A stretch of DNA of 64,000 nt from Burkholderia sp. L27(2015). GTDB taxonomy: Bacteria > Pseudomonadota > Gammaproteobacteria > Burkholderiales > Burkholderiaceae. The notes beneath the pieces were generated by a model. It was not told where the DNA came from. It saw only the letters and a program-made list of their open reading frames with translations, and made no database searches. The translations under genes were made by a program, and so were the position numbers. Positions 53,142-62,435 of the stretch are shown one piece after another; the stretch's first letter is position 1, and each line of letters begins with the position of its first letter. The stretch is from the NCBI RefSeq assembly GCF_009765705.1, contig NZ_LMUX01000009.1, positions 465,680 to 529,679 on the forward strand, read 5' to 3'.

Positions 53142-53921
53142 TCAAGCCGCGCTGGCGGTCAGGTTGGGATGGCCGCGCCAGCCCAGGCGTTGCTCGATGC
53201 GTGCCGCGGCGGCTTGTGCGGCCTGACCATAATGCTCGGCGTGCTGAGCCGCCTTGGCTTCGGGCGTGACGATGGAAATCGTGAAGGCGCAGTCACCGTT
53301 CGAATCGGTAATCGGCGAGGCCAGGCAGGCAACCGACGCATCCGATTCGCCGAACTGGATCGAGAGCCGCCGCTCAAACGCTTCGCGCGCGTTGTGCGCC
53401 AGCACCTCGGCACGGGTTTCAGCCCGCCCGGTCGGCGACGGTTTCGCGAAACGCGTAAAGAACTCGGCGCGTTCGTCATCGGGCAGGTGCCCTACCAACA
53501 GGCGCCCCGACGCGGTCCAGTTCAGCGGCACGCGCGAGCCCACCCGCGACGTGACCCGAAAATGCCCGGGCCCCTCGCACATGAGCAGCACCACCATCAT
53601 GCCCTCGTCGCGCCCGCATACCTGAACGGTTTCGCCCACCTCCGCTGCAAGCCGGTGCATTTCTTCGTTGGCGACCGTCAGGTAATCGAGCGAACTCGCA
53701 TACGACAAGCCGTAGCCGTAAAGACGGGGCCCCAGCCAGACAGCGCCGTCGGCGGTACGCGTGAGCAAATGCTTATCGACCATATCGTTGATGATCGTGT
53801 AGACGGTCGAAAGCGGCGCGCCTACCGTGTGCGCCACTTCATAGGCCGTCATCGGTTTGCCGGCCTCCTGGAGACCGTCGAGTATTTGCAGGATGCGATC
53901 TAGTGCGCCGGTGCGAGCCAT
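53142..53921 (-). CDS. IclR-family transcriptional regulator
   Basis: A 259-residue IclR-type protein. The winged helix is in LDRILQILDGLQEAGKPMTA to PLSTVYTIINDMVDKHLL. The effector domain has ETVQVCGRDEGMMVVLLMCEG and NWTASGRLLVGHLP. It is divergent from the SelA-like gene and upstream of ridA. The gene order makes it the likely regulator of the deacylase, RidA, PLP-enzyme and permease cluster; whether it activates or represses cannot be told. Confidence 0.92.
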   Translation of the reverse strand: MARTGALDRILQILDGLQEAGKPMTAYEVAHTVGAPLSTVYTIINDMVDKHLLTRTADGAVWLGPRLYGYGLSYASSLDYLTVANEEMHRLAAEVGETVQVCGRDEGMMVVLLMCEGPGHFRVTSRVGSRVPLNWTASGRLLVGHLPDDERAEFFTRFAKPSPTGRAETRAEVLAHNAREAFERRLSIQFGESDASVACLASPITDSNGDCAFTISIVTPEAKAAQHAEHYGQAAQAAAARIEQRLGWRGHPNLTASAA

Positions 53922-53949
53922 AGGGCCTCTCCCTCGTTATTTTGTCCAA

Positions 53950-53977
53950 TTGACCTGTACGGAGTATATGCTAGACT
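53950..53977 (+). promoter_or_regulatory. Sigma-70 promoter of the SelA-like gene
   Basis: TTGACC at 53950 and TAGACT at 53972 with a 16-base spacer. The motif ATTCCGTAATTG (53998-54009) lies just downstream of the expected start, where a repressor would block transcription. Confidence 0.6.
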
Positions 53978-54035
53978 CTTCTTCAACTGCAACATTTATT
54001 CCGTAATTGAGTATTATCTATATCGAGGGTAATCG

Positions 54036-55235
54036 ATGAACATTCGATCCAAATTCGGACTGCGTCCCGTCATCAACGCATCCGGGACCATGACGGGTCT
54101 CGGGGCATCGATTGCAAGACCCGAGGTCATCGACGCCGTGGCTGCCATTCTGCCGCAATTCGTCGAGATCGACGATTTGCAGCGCCGCGCGTCCAACGTG
54201 ATCGCCACCGCGTGCGGCAGCGAAGCGGGCTACATCACAGCGTCCGCATCGGCCGGGATCACCTTGACGATTGCAGCCACCATGACAGGTGACGATCTCG
54301 GTCTGATCGAACGACTGCCAGCTACCGATCACATGAAAAATGAAGTGGTGGTGCAGACGGGCCATTTGGTGAACTATGGCGCTCCGCTCGACCAGGCGAT
54401 TCGCCTGTGCGGCGCGCGCGCGATCGCGGTGGGCGCCGCCACCGAAGCGCACGGCTACCAGCTCGCAAGCGCCATCAATGAGCGCACCACTGCGGCGCTC
54501 TTCGTGGTGTCGCATCACACGCAGCAGTACGGCATGATCCCGCTCGAAGAATTCATCGCAGTCGCACATGCTAAAGGCGTGCCGGTGATTGTGGATGCCG
54601 CCTCGGAATACGACCTGAAGCGCTTTATCGCTGCCGGGGCAGACGTGGTGCTTTATTCCGCTCACAAATTTCTCGGTGGTCCGACCGCGGGGATCGTCGC
54701 CGGCAGCAAGACGCTGGTGCGCGCTGCGTATTTTCAGAACGGCGGGATCGGTCGCGGCATGAAGGTGGGCAAGGAGGGGATCGCCGGTGCGATCGCTGCG
54801 CTACAAAGCTGGGCCGCGCGTGACCACGGCGCCGTACGCGCGCTCGAACACGGTTATCTGACGCTGTGGCGCGAGCGTCTGAATAACTTTCCTGGCATTC
54901 GTGCGCAGCTCGACGCGGACCCGACGCAGAATCCGCTCGATCGCCTGAAGGTCAGCGTCGACGCAGTCGGCGCACGCATCACCGCGTGGGATCTGGTTGA
55001 TGCGCTGGCACGTACGCGGGACGGATACGCCCCGGTCATCGCTAGAGATCACGAGGCAGAGCAACATTTCTTTTTTCTCGATCCCTGCAACTTGCATGCG
55101 GGCGAAGAGCAGCAAGTTCTCGAACGGCTCGTTGTCGAGCTCGAGGCTGCACAGCGTGCTCCCGAACCGATCGTCACACCGTTTGCGCAGCGCGACGCCC
55201 GTCGCATTGCGGGCCGTCGGCACTGGCCGGACTGA
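54036..55235 (+). CDS. SelA-fold PLP-dependent enzyme (ammonia-lyase type)
   Basis: A 399-residue PLP enzyme of the SelA/D-glucosaminate-6-phosphate ammonia-lyase (DgaE) family, not a true selenocysteine synthase since no sel genes are near. It opens RPVINASGTMTGLGASIA, as that family does. The PLP lysine lies in YSAHKFLGGPTAG, preceded by the Asp in VIVDAASEYDL. Members eliminate ammonia from amino sugars or amino acids to give a keto acid through an enamine. A deacylase and RidA next to it fit that chemistry. The actual substrate is unknown. Confidence 0.85.
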   Translation: MNIRSKFGLRPVINASGTMTGLGASIARPEVIDAVAAILPQFVEIDDLQRRASNVIATACGSEAGYITASASAGITLTIAATMTGDDLGLIERLPATDHMKNEVVVQTGHLVNYGAPLDQAIRLCGARAIAVGAATEAHGYQLASAINERTTAALFVVSHHTQQYGMIPLEEFIAVAHAKGVPVIVDAASEYDLKRFIAAGADVVLYSAHKFLGGPTAGIVAGSKTLVRAAYFQNGGIGRGMKVGKEGIAGAIAALQSWAARDHGAVRALEHGYLTLWRERLNNFPGIRAQLDADPTQNPLDRLKVSVDAVGARITAWDLVDALARTRDGYAPVIARDHEAEQHFFFLDPCNLHAGEEQQVLERLVVELEAAQRAPEPIVTPFAQRDARRIAGRRHWPD

Positions 55236-55427
55236 TTCAACTGCAGTATCCGATGAGACCGCGTGCCAGTCGCGGTTTCATCGGCGTAATCCCACAGCAC
55301 TCGACATCTGAAAATCCGTAACCCGGATGCGCGAGGTTGTTATTGCCGTTTAATGTAATAAGTACTACTACTTATATAAAAAATTTTACGACCAATCGGC
55401 TATTGCCATCTTCGGGGGAGTCCAGTC

Positions 55428-56543
55428 ATGCGCATTACCTTAGTATCAGCCGCCGTGACCGCCACGCTGTTCGGCGCCACAGCATCCGTCGCACAGGCTC
55501 AGAGCAGCGTCACGCTGTACGGCATCATCGATGCGGGTGTCACCTATACAAACAATCAGAAGGGGCAGACGAATTTCCAGGCGACTCAGGGCAACGTTCA
55601 GGGCTCGCGTTGGGGACTCACAGGCACCGAGGATCTCGGCGGCGGCACTACGGCGAGCTTCAGATTGGAAAATGGCTTCAGTGCCGAATCGGGCGCCTTT
55701 GGCCAAGGTGGCCGTGAATTCGGGCGCGGTGCGTGGGTAGCGCTGTCCAATACGAGCGCTGGCACTGTTACGCTGGGCCGCCAATACAACAGCGCGCAAG
55801 ACTATCTGTCGAACCTGCAAATCAACGGCGTCGGCGCGCTGAGTCAATATGCCAATGCGGTCTACGACAACGATGACCTCAACAACACTTACCGCACGCA
55901 AAACGCCGTCAAGTACACTACGCCGACCATCGCCGGGCTGACCGCGAATGCGATGTATGCGTTCTCGGGGGCCGCCGGCGATTTCTCCAACGATCGCGCT
56001 TGGAGCGTCGGAGCGGATTATGTCAACGGTCCTGTGCGACTCGACGCCGCCTATTCGTTGGTGGATCATCCGGCCACCAGTACCACGGGTGCTGCGCCCT
56101 CGGATAACTATTACAGCTTGTCGTCGTCCATCATCACCAATGTGGCGCGCAACGCGGTGTTCGGCGCCGGCGGTGCATACGCCTTGGGCGACGTGACGGT
56201 AGCGCTGCTCTACACGAACTCAGCGTTCGATATCCTCACGGGCGGAACGTTGAAGTTTGCCAACTACGAAGCGAGCGTGCGTTATCAGTTCAACCCGGCA
56301 ACCTTGCTCACGGTGGGTTATATCTATACCAACCAACGCTCCTCCAGCGCCTTGGGCACCAACGCCCACTACAATCAGGTGAGCATCGGAGGCGAATACT
56401 TTTTGTCCAAGACGACCGATCTCTATTTGAACGGGGTGTATCAGCGCGCGGCGAGTTCTGCCGCGTGGATCGAAGGCATTTCAAGTGCGTCCAGCAACGG
56501 TGGTCAGCTTGCCGCAGTCGCGGGCATCCGCCACAAGTTCTAA
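55428..56543 (+). CDS. Gram-negative porin (OpcP type)
   Basis: A 371-residue outer-membrane porin of the type common in Burkholderiaceae. The signal peptide is cleaved after AQA, and the mature protein starts QSSVTLYGIIDAGV, the family opening. LSNTSAGTVTLGRQY and the C-terminal IRHKF with a terminal Phe are present. It forms a 16-strand trimeric barrel for small solutes. GGGGAG precedes the ATG. It is 10 bases upstream of the GntP permease, so both probably serve one substrate. Confidence 0.94.
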   Translation: MRITLVSAAVTATLFGATASVAQAQSSVTLYGIIDAGVTYTNNQKGQTNFQATQGNVQGSRWGLTGTEDLGGGTTASFRLENGFSAESGAFGQGGREFGRGAWVALSNTSAGTVTLGRQYNSAQDYLSNLQINGVGALSQYANAVYDNDDLNNTYRTQNAVKYTTPTIAGLTANAMYAFSGAAGDFSNDRAWSVGADYVNGPVRLDAAYSLVDHPATSTTGAAPSDNYYSLSSSIITNVARNAVFGAGGAYALGDVTVALLYTNSAFDILTGGTLKFANYEASVRYQFNPATLLTVGYIYTNQRSSSALGTNAHYNQVSIGGEYFLSKTTDLYLNGVYQRAASSAAWIEGISSASSNGGQLAAVAGIRHKF

Positions 56544-56553
56544 GGAGATAAGC

Positions 56554-57924
56554 ATGGCCCCTGTTCAAGGAAGCCTGTTGTTGATGTACGCCGCGATCGC
56601 GGTGGTCGCACTGGTAGTCCTGATCGCGCGCTTCAGGATGAATCCGTTCATCACGCTGATGATCGTGTCTATCGTGTTGGCGCTAGTGGTCGGCATGCCG
56701 ATGGCCACCATCTTGAAGTCGTTCGAAACCGGCGTCGGCGGCACGCTTGGCCATATCGCGATTGTCGTGGGGCTCGGTACGATGCTTGGCAAGATGATGG
56801 CCGAGTCGGGCGGCGCGGAGCGCATCGCCCGAACCCTGATCGACTTCTTCGGTCCGAAGAACGTGCACTGGGCGATGATGTGCATCGCGTTCCTGGTGGG
56901 CTTGCCGGTGTTCTTCGAAGTCGGCTTCGTGCTGTTGATCCCGATCGCGTTCAACGTGGCCAAGCGTACCAATACGTCGATGATCAAGGTCGGCATTCCG
57001 ATGGTTGCCGGTTTGTCGGTGGTGCATGGATTGATTCCGCCGCATCCGGCGGCATTGTTGGCAGTGAGCGCCTACAACGCCGACATCGGACATACGCTCT
57101 TTTACGCGTTGCTGGTCGGCATTCCGACCGCGGCACTGGCCGGCCCGTTATTTTCGAAGCTGGCGGAGAAGTTCGTCGTGCTGGAAGGTGAAAACCCGAT
57201 GGCGCGCCAGTTTGTGGAACGAGACGCGCAAGAGACGGGACGCGCGCTGCCGAGCTTCGGCGTCACACTGGCTACGGTGTTGTTGCCGGTTCTGCTGATG
57301 TTGATCGGAGGCTGGGCCGACCTGATCTCGCCGCCCAAGAGCACCCTGAACGAGCTGTTGCGCTTGATCGGCAATCCCGACATGGCTTTGTTGCTCGCCG
57401 TGCTGATGAGCTTCTATACGTTCGGTTCGACGCGCGGCTTTGGACGGGACGCGATTCTGAAGTTCACCAACGAATGTCTGGGGCCGACCGCCAGCATTAC
57501 GCTGGTGGTTGGCGCAGGCGCGGGTTTCGGCCGCATTCTGATCGACAGCGGCGTGTCGAAGGCGATCGTCGATGTGGCCACCGGCGCCCATGTGCCGTTG
57601 CTGATCCTCGCCTGGCTGGTGGCGGCGCTGATCCGCGTCGCCACCGGTTCGGCGACAGTCGCCATGTCGACGGCCGCAGGCATCGTGGCGCCGATCGCAG
57701 TGGCCGCTGCCACGACCGCGTCGGGCGTGCGTCCCGAACTGCTGGTTCTGGCCACGGGCGCGGGTTCGCTGATCCTGTCGCATGTGAACGACGGTGGTTT
57801 CTGGCTGGTGAAGGAGTATTTCAACATGACCGTGCCGCAGACCTTCAAGACGTGGACGGTGTGCGAGACGATTATTTCGATAACAGCGCTGATCCTTACG
57901 CTTGGGTTGTCTACTGTGGTTTGA
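56554..57924 (+). CDS. GntP-family permease
   Basis: A 456-residue carrier of the gluconate permease family (GntP). Marks are GGTLGHIAIVVGLGTMLGKM, the double glycine of MAESGGAERIA, HGLIPPHPAAL, and VATGSATVAMSTAAGI. About 12-14 helices in the inner membrane. Relatives take up gluconate, but also 2-keto and D-amino or hydroxy acids. AAGGAG precedes the ATG. It follows the porin at once and, with the deacylase and SelA-like enzyme, may import an amino-sugar acid or D-amino-acid derivative. Confidence 0.9.
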   Translation: MAPVQGSLLLMYAAIAVVALVVLIARFRMNPFITLMIVSIVLALVVGMPMATILKSFETGVGGTLGHIAIVVGLGTMLGKMMAESGGAERIARTLIDFFGPKNVHWAMMCIAFLVGLPVFFEVGFVLLIPIAFNVAKRTNTSMIKVGIPMVAGLSVVHGLIPPHPAALLAVSAYNADIGHTLFYALLVGIPTAALAGPLFSKLAEKFVVLEGENPMARQFVERDAQETGRALPSFGVTLATVLLPVLLMLIGGWADLISPPKSTLNELLRLIGNPDMALLLAVLMSFYTFGSTRGFGRDAILKFTNECLGPTASITLVVGAGAGFGRILIDSGVSKAIVDVATGAHVPLLILAWLVAALIRVATGSATVAMSTAAGIVAPIAVAAATTASGVRPELLVLATGAGSLILSHVNDGGFWLVKEYFNMTVPQTFKTWTVCETIISITALILTLGLSTVV

Positions 57925-57944
57925 TTTGTTGAACGTGGAGAGGG

Positions 57945-57974
57945 ATGAGTGGTGCCGCGGGTGGCGCCACTCAT
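57945..57974 (+). terminator. Stable hairpin after GntP gene
   Basis: ATGAGTGGTGCC (57945-57956) pairs with GGCGCCACTCAT (57963-57974) at 11 of 12 positions plus a G-T pair. It lies 20 bases after the stop. No T run follows, so it may end transcription only in part or protect the mRNA end. Confidence 0.45.
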
Positions 57975-58007
57975 TCGGTAAATCTTCATCGTTCCCTTCA
58001 TCGCTTC

Positions 58008-58043
58008 TTCCGCCGCTCCTTCCGCCGCTCCTTCCGCCGCTCC
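58008..58043. repeat. Tandem 12-bp repeat, three exact units
   Basis: Three exact copies of TTCCGCCGCTCC in the gap between the GntP and GntR genes. Slippage could change the copy number. No coding role is evident. Confidence 0.85.
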
Positions 58044-58212
58044 GCCCCTAAACTTAGCGCTCCGACTATTCCAACGGTGAGGGTCGCTTAAACACGTCGA
58101 TATTTTTGATACGGTTGACTTGCAGTGATATATCACAATAATATCAGCGCATGATCGGCTTCCCCGATTTGTCCTGTCCCGTTGGCTGACTATGCCGACA
58201 CGCGGAGCATCG

Positions 58213-58917
58213 ATGAGCAAACGTATCACCCTCGCAAGCAGCAACCGCGTGGCCCTGCAGCCCGCACCCGCCTCGAAAGCGGCCGGCGGAGCGGTGCTGC
58301 GTGAACATGCTTATGCGGAACTCAAGCGCCGTATTCTCGGTTGCGAATTCCGCCCGGGCGAAGCCATCAACGAAGCGCAGATTGGCGCGTTGCTCGGACT
58401 GGGGCGCACTCCCGTGCATCAGGCGCTGCACCGCCTGGAGGTCGAAGGACTCGTGTCCATCATGCCGCGTAAAGGCGTGCTGGTGACGCCGTTGTCCCTT
58501 AACGACGTGCTCGACATGATCGAAGTGCGCGCGGCCAACGAACTGCTATGTGTAACGCTCGCGGCACAACGTGCCCATCCGAGCGACTTCAAGGCAATGC
58601 GCGAAATCATCGCGCCGTCGCCCGATCTGATCGAACAGCGCGACTTGTCGGGGCTGATGACGCTCGATCTCAAGTTCCATCTAGCGATCTCCGCGTCCTC
58701 GCGCAATCGGGTGCTGGCCGACATGCTGCGCAACCTGCACGAAAAGCAATCTCGATTCTGGTTCTACTCGCTCTCCGATCCGGTCCACATGAAGAATGTC
58801 TACGACGAACACCGTCAGATGCTCGATGCGCTGGAGAGCCGTGATATTGCCGCCGTTCGCGAGGCGACCCAGTATCACATCGACCAATTCCGCAGCAACA
58901 TCATCCGGACGATATAA
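58213..58917 (+). CDS. GntR/FadR-family regulator
   Basis: About 234 residues. The GntR winged helix is in AYAELKRRILGCEFRPGEAI to LLGLGRTPVHQALHRLE. The C-terminal FCD-type helical ligand domain follows (IEVRAANELLCVTLAA and KFHLAISASSRNRVLADML). GGAG stands 7 bases before the ATG at 58213. It leads a same-strand group with a DUF2848 protein, an amidase and a permease, 42 bases before the next gene, and probably controls them. Confidence 0.9.
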   Translation: MSKRITLASSNRVALQPAPASKAAGGAVLREHAYAELKRRILGCEFRPGEAINEAQIGALLGLGRTPVHQALHRLEVEGLVSIMPRKGVLVTPLSLNDVLDMIEVRAANELLCVTLAAQRAHPSDFKAMREIIAPSPDLIEQRDLSGLMTLDLKFHLAISASSRNRVLADMLRNLHEKQSRFWFYSLSDPVHMKNVYDEHRQMLDALESRDIAAVREATQYHIDQFRSNIIRTI

Positions 58918-58959
58918 GACGCCCGTGAGCGTCGGTCGTCCCAACTAGCAAGGAGATAT

Positions 58960-59637
58960 ATGCCTACATTGAACTTTAATCTGATCGGTCATGGCGCGGT
59001 TTCGTTTGAAATCACGCAATTGGTGATCGCCGGCTGGACCGGTCGCGACATGGCGTCGGTAGAGCACCATATCGCGGAACTTGAGGCAATCGGCGTCAAG
59101 CGGCCGAAAACCGTACCGTGTTTTTATCGGGTTTCCGCCTCGCTCTTGTCCACGGACGCTGCAATGCAGGTGGCCGGCCAGGATTCGTCCGGGGAAGCGG
59201 AATTTGTATTGTTTTCCACGCCCCATGGTCTGCTGGTCGGGATCGGTTCGGATCATACCGACCGCAAAGTCGAGAGCTACGGTGTGACGGTTTCCAAACA
59301 AATGTGCGGCAAACCCATCGGGCGCGATCTCTGGCATTTCTCGGAAGTGAGCGATCACTGGGATTCGCTGACGATGCGCTGCTGGCGCGAGCGCGGCGGC
59401 AAGCGCGTCCTCTATCAGGAAGGGCCCGTGACCAAAATGATGCAACCGGCCGCGTTGATTTCGCGGTATGCGTCGGCGGTCGAGCTGCCAGTGGGAACGG
59501 CGATGTTCTGTGGCACCCAGCCCATCATCGGTGAAATGGGATTTGGCGACGTGTTCGAACTGGAGCTATCGGACCCGACGCTCGGCCGCAAGCTGGCCCA
59601 CCGTTATTCGGTAGACGCTCTGCGTATCGTGGATTGA
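58960..59637 (+). CDS. DUF2848 protein
   Basis: A 225-residue protein of the DUF2848 family. Recognisable parts are ITQLVIAGWTGRD, VPCFYRVSASLLST, and SYGVTVSKQMCGKPIGRDLW, with FCGTQPIIGEMGFGDVFELEL near the end. The function is not established. The last part resembles fumarylacetoacetate-hydrolase-like folds, which is a weak impression only. It is predicted cytoplasmic. It is followed 2 bases later by an amidase, so translation is probably coupled, and the two likely act in one route. Confidence 0.85.
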   Translation: MPTLNFNLIGHGAVSFEITQLVIAGWTGRDMASVEHHIAELEAIGVKRPKTVPCFYRVSASLLSTDAAMQVAGQDSSGEAEFVLFSTPHGLLVGIGSDHTDRKVESYGVTVSKQMCGKPIGRDLWHFSEVSDHWDSLTMRCWRERGGKRVLYQEGPVTKMMQPAALISRYASAVELPVGTAMFCGTQPIIGEMGFGDVFELELSDPTLGRKLAHRYSVDALRIVD

Positions 59638-59639
59638 TC

Positions 59640-60977
59640 ATGAAACCGATAAGAGAACTCGCGGCCGACCTGGCCGCCGGACGCACCACCAGTGTCGAAT
59701 TGGTAGAGCAAGCGTTGGGCCGTATCGATGACTATCGTCAGGCGGGCGGAGTGGCGTATGTCAGCGTCGATCGCGACGTGGCGCTCGCGGCGGCGCGGGC
59801 CAGCGATGCGGCGCGGCTGGCGGGCAATGTCCCGTCGCTGCTAAGCGGCTTGCCTGTTTCGATTAAAGATTTGTTTGACGTCCAGGGCCAAACCACGACT
59901 GCCGGGTCGAAAGCATTCGAGCGCGTGGCCACGCGCGATGCACCGCCTGTGGCGCGCCTGCGTGCCGCGGGTGCGGTGTTGCTCGGCCGGACCAATATGA
60001 GCGAGTTCGCGTTCTCGGGTTTGGGCCTTAACCCGCATTACGGCACGCCAACTTGTCCCGCCGATTCCGCCAGAGTGGCGGGCGGCTCGACCTCCGGCGG
60101 GGCGGTGACGGTAGCACTCGATATGGCGGTCGCCGCGTTGGGTACCGACACCGGGGGCTCGGTCCGGATCCCGTCGGCGTTCTGCGGCTTGACCGGCTTC
60201 AAACCGACCGCGCGCCGAGTATCGCTGATGGGGGCGGTGCCGCTTTCCGGCTCGCTCGACTCGGTGGGGCCACTGGCTCGCACGGTGGATTGCTGCGCCA
60301 TTCTCGATGGCATTCTGACTGGCGAAACGTTGGACACGGAAGCATTGCCTTTGGCGGGCTTGCGCTTCGGCGTGACCGCCGACTTGGTGGGCGGCGATCT
60401 CGATGAGGAGGTCGAGCACGCCTTTGAGCAGGCGCTGCAAAAGCTGCAGAGTGCCGGCGCGCGGATCGAGCGATTTGCGTTCCCAGAGCTGCTTGAACTG
60501 GCGGACATCAATCGCGGCGGTGGTTTGGTCGCAGCCGAAGCGTGGCACTGGCATCGCGGTTTGCTCGAAAAGAAATCGGCTGCATACGATCAGCGTGTAG
60601 CTGCGCGGATTCGCCGCGGCAGTTTGCAAAGCGCTGCCGATTACATCGATTTGCTCGACGCCCGGCGGGGCATGATTGCGATGGCGCAGCATCGGCTGCG
60701 CGCTTTCGACGCCTGGTTGATGCCGACCGTCGCCACCGTGCCGCCGCTGCTCGCCGCGCTGGAAGCGGACGACGCCACCTTTTTTTCGACCAACGCGCGG
60801 GTGTTGCGCAATCCCAGCGTGATCAATTTTTTGGATGGTTGTGCGGTCTCGATCCCGCTTCGGCCCGCCGGCACCGGTCAGTTGCCGGTCGCTCTTGCCG
60901 CCTGCGGTCTAGCCGGGCAGGACTCACAGATCCTCAGGGTCGGGCGTGCATTGGAGTCGGCATTGCGACCGGCATGA
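59640..60977 (+). CDS. Amidase (amidase-signature family)
   Basis: A 445-residue amidase-signature hydrolase. The catalytic Lys is in PVSIKDLFDV. The cis-Ser and nucleophile Ser lie in GGSTSGGAVTVAL and GTDTGGSVRIPSA. All three are present. It releases ammonia or an amine from a carboxylic amide. The ATG at 59640 is preferred to the TTG at 59634. The family does not fix the substrate. Close coupling to DUF2848 and a following MFS permease suggests catabolism of an imported amide or allophanate-like compound. Confidence 0.9.
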   Translation: MKPIRELAADLAAGRTTSVELVEQALGRIDDYRQAGGVAYVSVDRDVALAAARASDAARLAGNVPSLLSGLPVSIKDLFDVQGQTTTAGSKAFERVATRDAPPVARLRAAGAVLLGRTNMSEFAFSGLGLNPHYGTPTCPADSARVAGGSTSGGAVTVALDMAVAALGTDTGGSVRIPSAFCGLTGFKPTARRVSLMGAVPLSGSLDSVGPLARTVDCCAILDGILTGETLDTEALPLAGLRFGVTADLVGGDLDEEVEHAFEQALQKLQSAGARIERFAFPELLELADINRGGGLVAAEAWHWHRGLLEKKSAAYDQRVAARIRRGSLQSAADYIDLLDARRGMIAMAQHRLRAFDAWLMPTVATVPPLLAALEADDATFFSTNARVLRNPSVINFLDGCAVSIPLRPAGTGQLPVALAACGLAGQDSQILRVGRALESALRPA

Positions 60978-61029
60978 AATATCCCGCGATTTTTCCAAAA
61001 AGCGCTTTCTTGATAAGAGAGGACAAACG

Positions 61030-62337
61030 ATGACGTATGCGACTGTTGTCAAAACAGACCCCGGTGCTGCAGGGCAAGCCCTGGAAGCTACCTACAAGAA
61101 GATTGCTTACCGGCTGGTGCCGTTCCTGGTGTTCCTCTTCGTCCTTGCGTGGGTCGATCGAGTGAACGTCGGTTTTGCCAAACTGCAGATGTTGACCGAT
61201 TTGCATTTCAGCGAGGCGGTCTATGGACTCGGGGCAGGCGTTTTCTTCATCGGCTATTTCCTGTTTGAAGTGCCCAGCAATTTGCTGCTCGAAAAGATCG
61301 GTGCGCGCAAGACTCTCGCGCGTATTACGATTCTTTGGGGCTTGGCGTCGATGGCTATGGTGTTCGTCACGACGCCGCTTTCCTTTTACGTGATTCGCTT
61401 TTTGCTGGGCGTATTCGAAGCCGGCTTTTTCCCTGGGGTCGTGCTGTATCTGACGTATTGGTTCCCGGCTGCGCGCCGGGCGCGTATCAACGGCCTGTTC
61501 ATGACGTCGTTTGCGATTGCGGGCGTGGTCGGCGGCCCTATTGCCGGCTACATCATGAGTGCAATGGGCGGTGTCGCCGGTTTCGCTAACTGGCAATGGT
61601 TGTTCTTGCTCGAGGGGGTTCCGTCGATACTCGCGGGTTTTGCCGTCCTGCTTTATTTGCCTGAGAAGCCGATCAATGCAAAATGGCTCAGTGAGGCCGA
61701 AAAGCGGGCAGTCACTCAGGCGTTGGTCGCCGAAAATCAGGATGCAACCAAGCATTCGTCGTTCGGTGCGGCGCTCGCCAATTCGCGGGTTTGGCTCTGT
61801 GCGGTGATCTATTTCTGTGTCGTCAGCGGCAACGCCACGATTGCGTTTTGGTTGCCTTCGATCATCAAAGAGCTGGGTGTCGTCGGAAATCTCCAGATCG
61901 GGCTGCTGTCTGCGATTCCATTTATCGCAGGTACGATCGCGATGATCCTCAATGGTATCCATTCGGACAAGACCGGCGAGCGGCGGATGCATTGCGCTCT
62001 GGCAACGCTGCTGGCGAGCGTCGGCTTGGCTTTGGCGGCGCTGTCGCTGGGGCATGCGGTGCTTGCCATCATGGCGATGACGTTGGCGGCGATCGGCATC
62101 CTCGCATCGTTCCCCGTGTTCTGGTCGATACCTGCCGCGTTCCTGAGCGGGACCGCTGCGGCCGGCGGCATCGCATTGATCAACTCGATCGGCAATTTGG
62201 CAGGTTTTGCGGCGCCCTACATTATTGGCTCCTTGAAAACCTCCACTGGCAGCCTGACGTCCGGCTTGTACTTCGTTGCTGCGCTCGAGTTGTGTTCCAC
62301 GATCCTGGTCGTCCTGTTTATCAAGAAGGTGCGTTGA
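61030..62337 (+). CDS. MFS transporter, ACS (anion:cation symporter) family
   Basis: A 435-residue, 12-helix carrier of the ACS branch. The opening KIAYRLVPFLVFLFVLAW and the motif VDRVNVGFAKLQM are characteristic, as is EVPSNLLLEKIGARKTLARI. Relatives carry galactonate, glucarate, tartrate and phthalate. AGGA precedes the ATG. It is 52 bases after the amidase, at the end of the GntR-DUF2848-amidase group. It should import the substrate of that group. The carrier is not the GntP type found 4 kb upstream, so two compounds may be served. Confidence 0.9.
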   Translation: MTYATVVKTDPGAAGQALEATYKKIAYRLVPFLVFLFVLAWVDRVNVGFAKLQMLTDLHFSEAVYGLGAGVFFIGYFLFEVPSNLLLEKIGARKTLARITILWGLASMAMVFVTTPLSFYVIRFLLGVFEAGFFPGVVLYLTYWFPAARRARINGLFMTSFAIAGVVGGPIAGYIMSAMGGVAGFANWQWLFLLEGVPSILAGFAVLLYLPEKPINAKWLSEAEKRAVTQALVAENQDATKHSSFGAALANSRVWLCAVIYFCVVSGNATIAFWLPSIIKELGVVGNLQIGLLSAIPFIAGTIAMILNGIHSDKTGERRMHCALATLLASVGLALAALSLGHAVLAIMAMTLAAIGILASFPVFWSIPAAFLSGTAAAGGIALINSIGNLAGFAAPYIIGSLKTSTGSLTSGLYFVAALELCSTILVVLFIKKVR

Positions 62338-62435
62338 GAAAGACGCTGAGGTGAGTTATGTGGGGGTGCAGGAGAACGAGGCTTCGGGCACAATTCGAAA
62401 CTTCTTTCCCCACCCTTGCCGACCTGAAGCCTCCC

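Noticed and set aside
54036..55235. Selenocysteine synthase SelA
   Set aside because: Family fold only. No selB, selC or selD nearby, and the neighbours point to catabolism.
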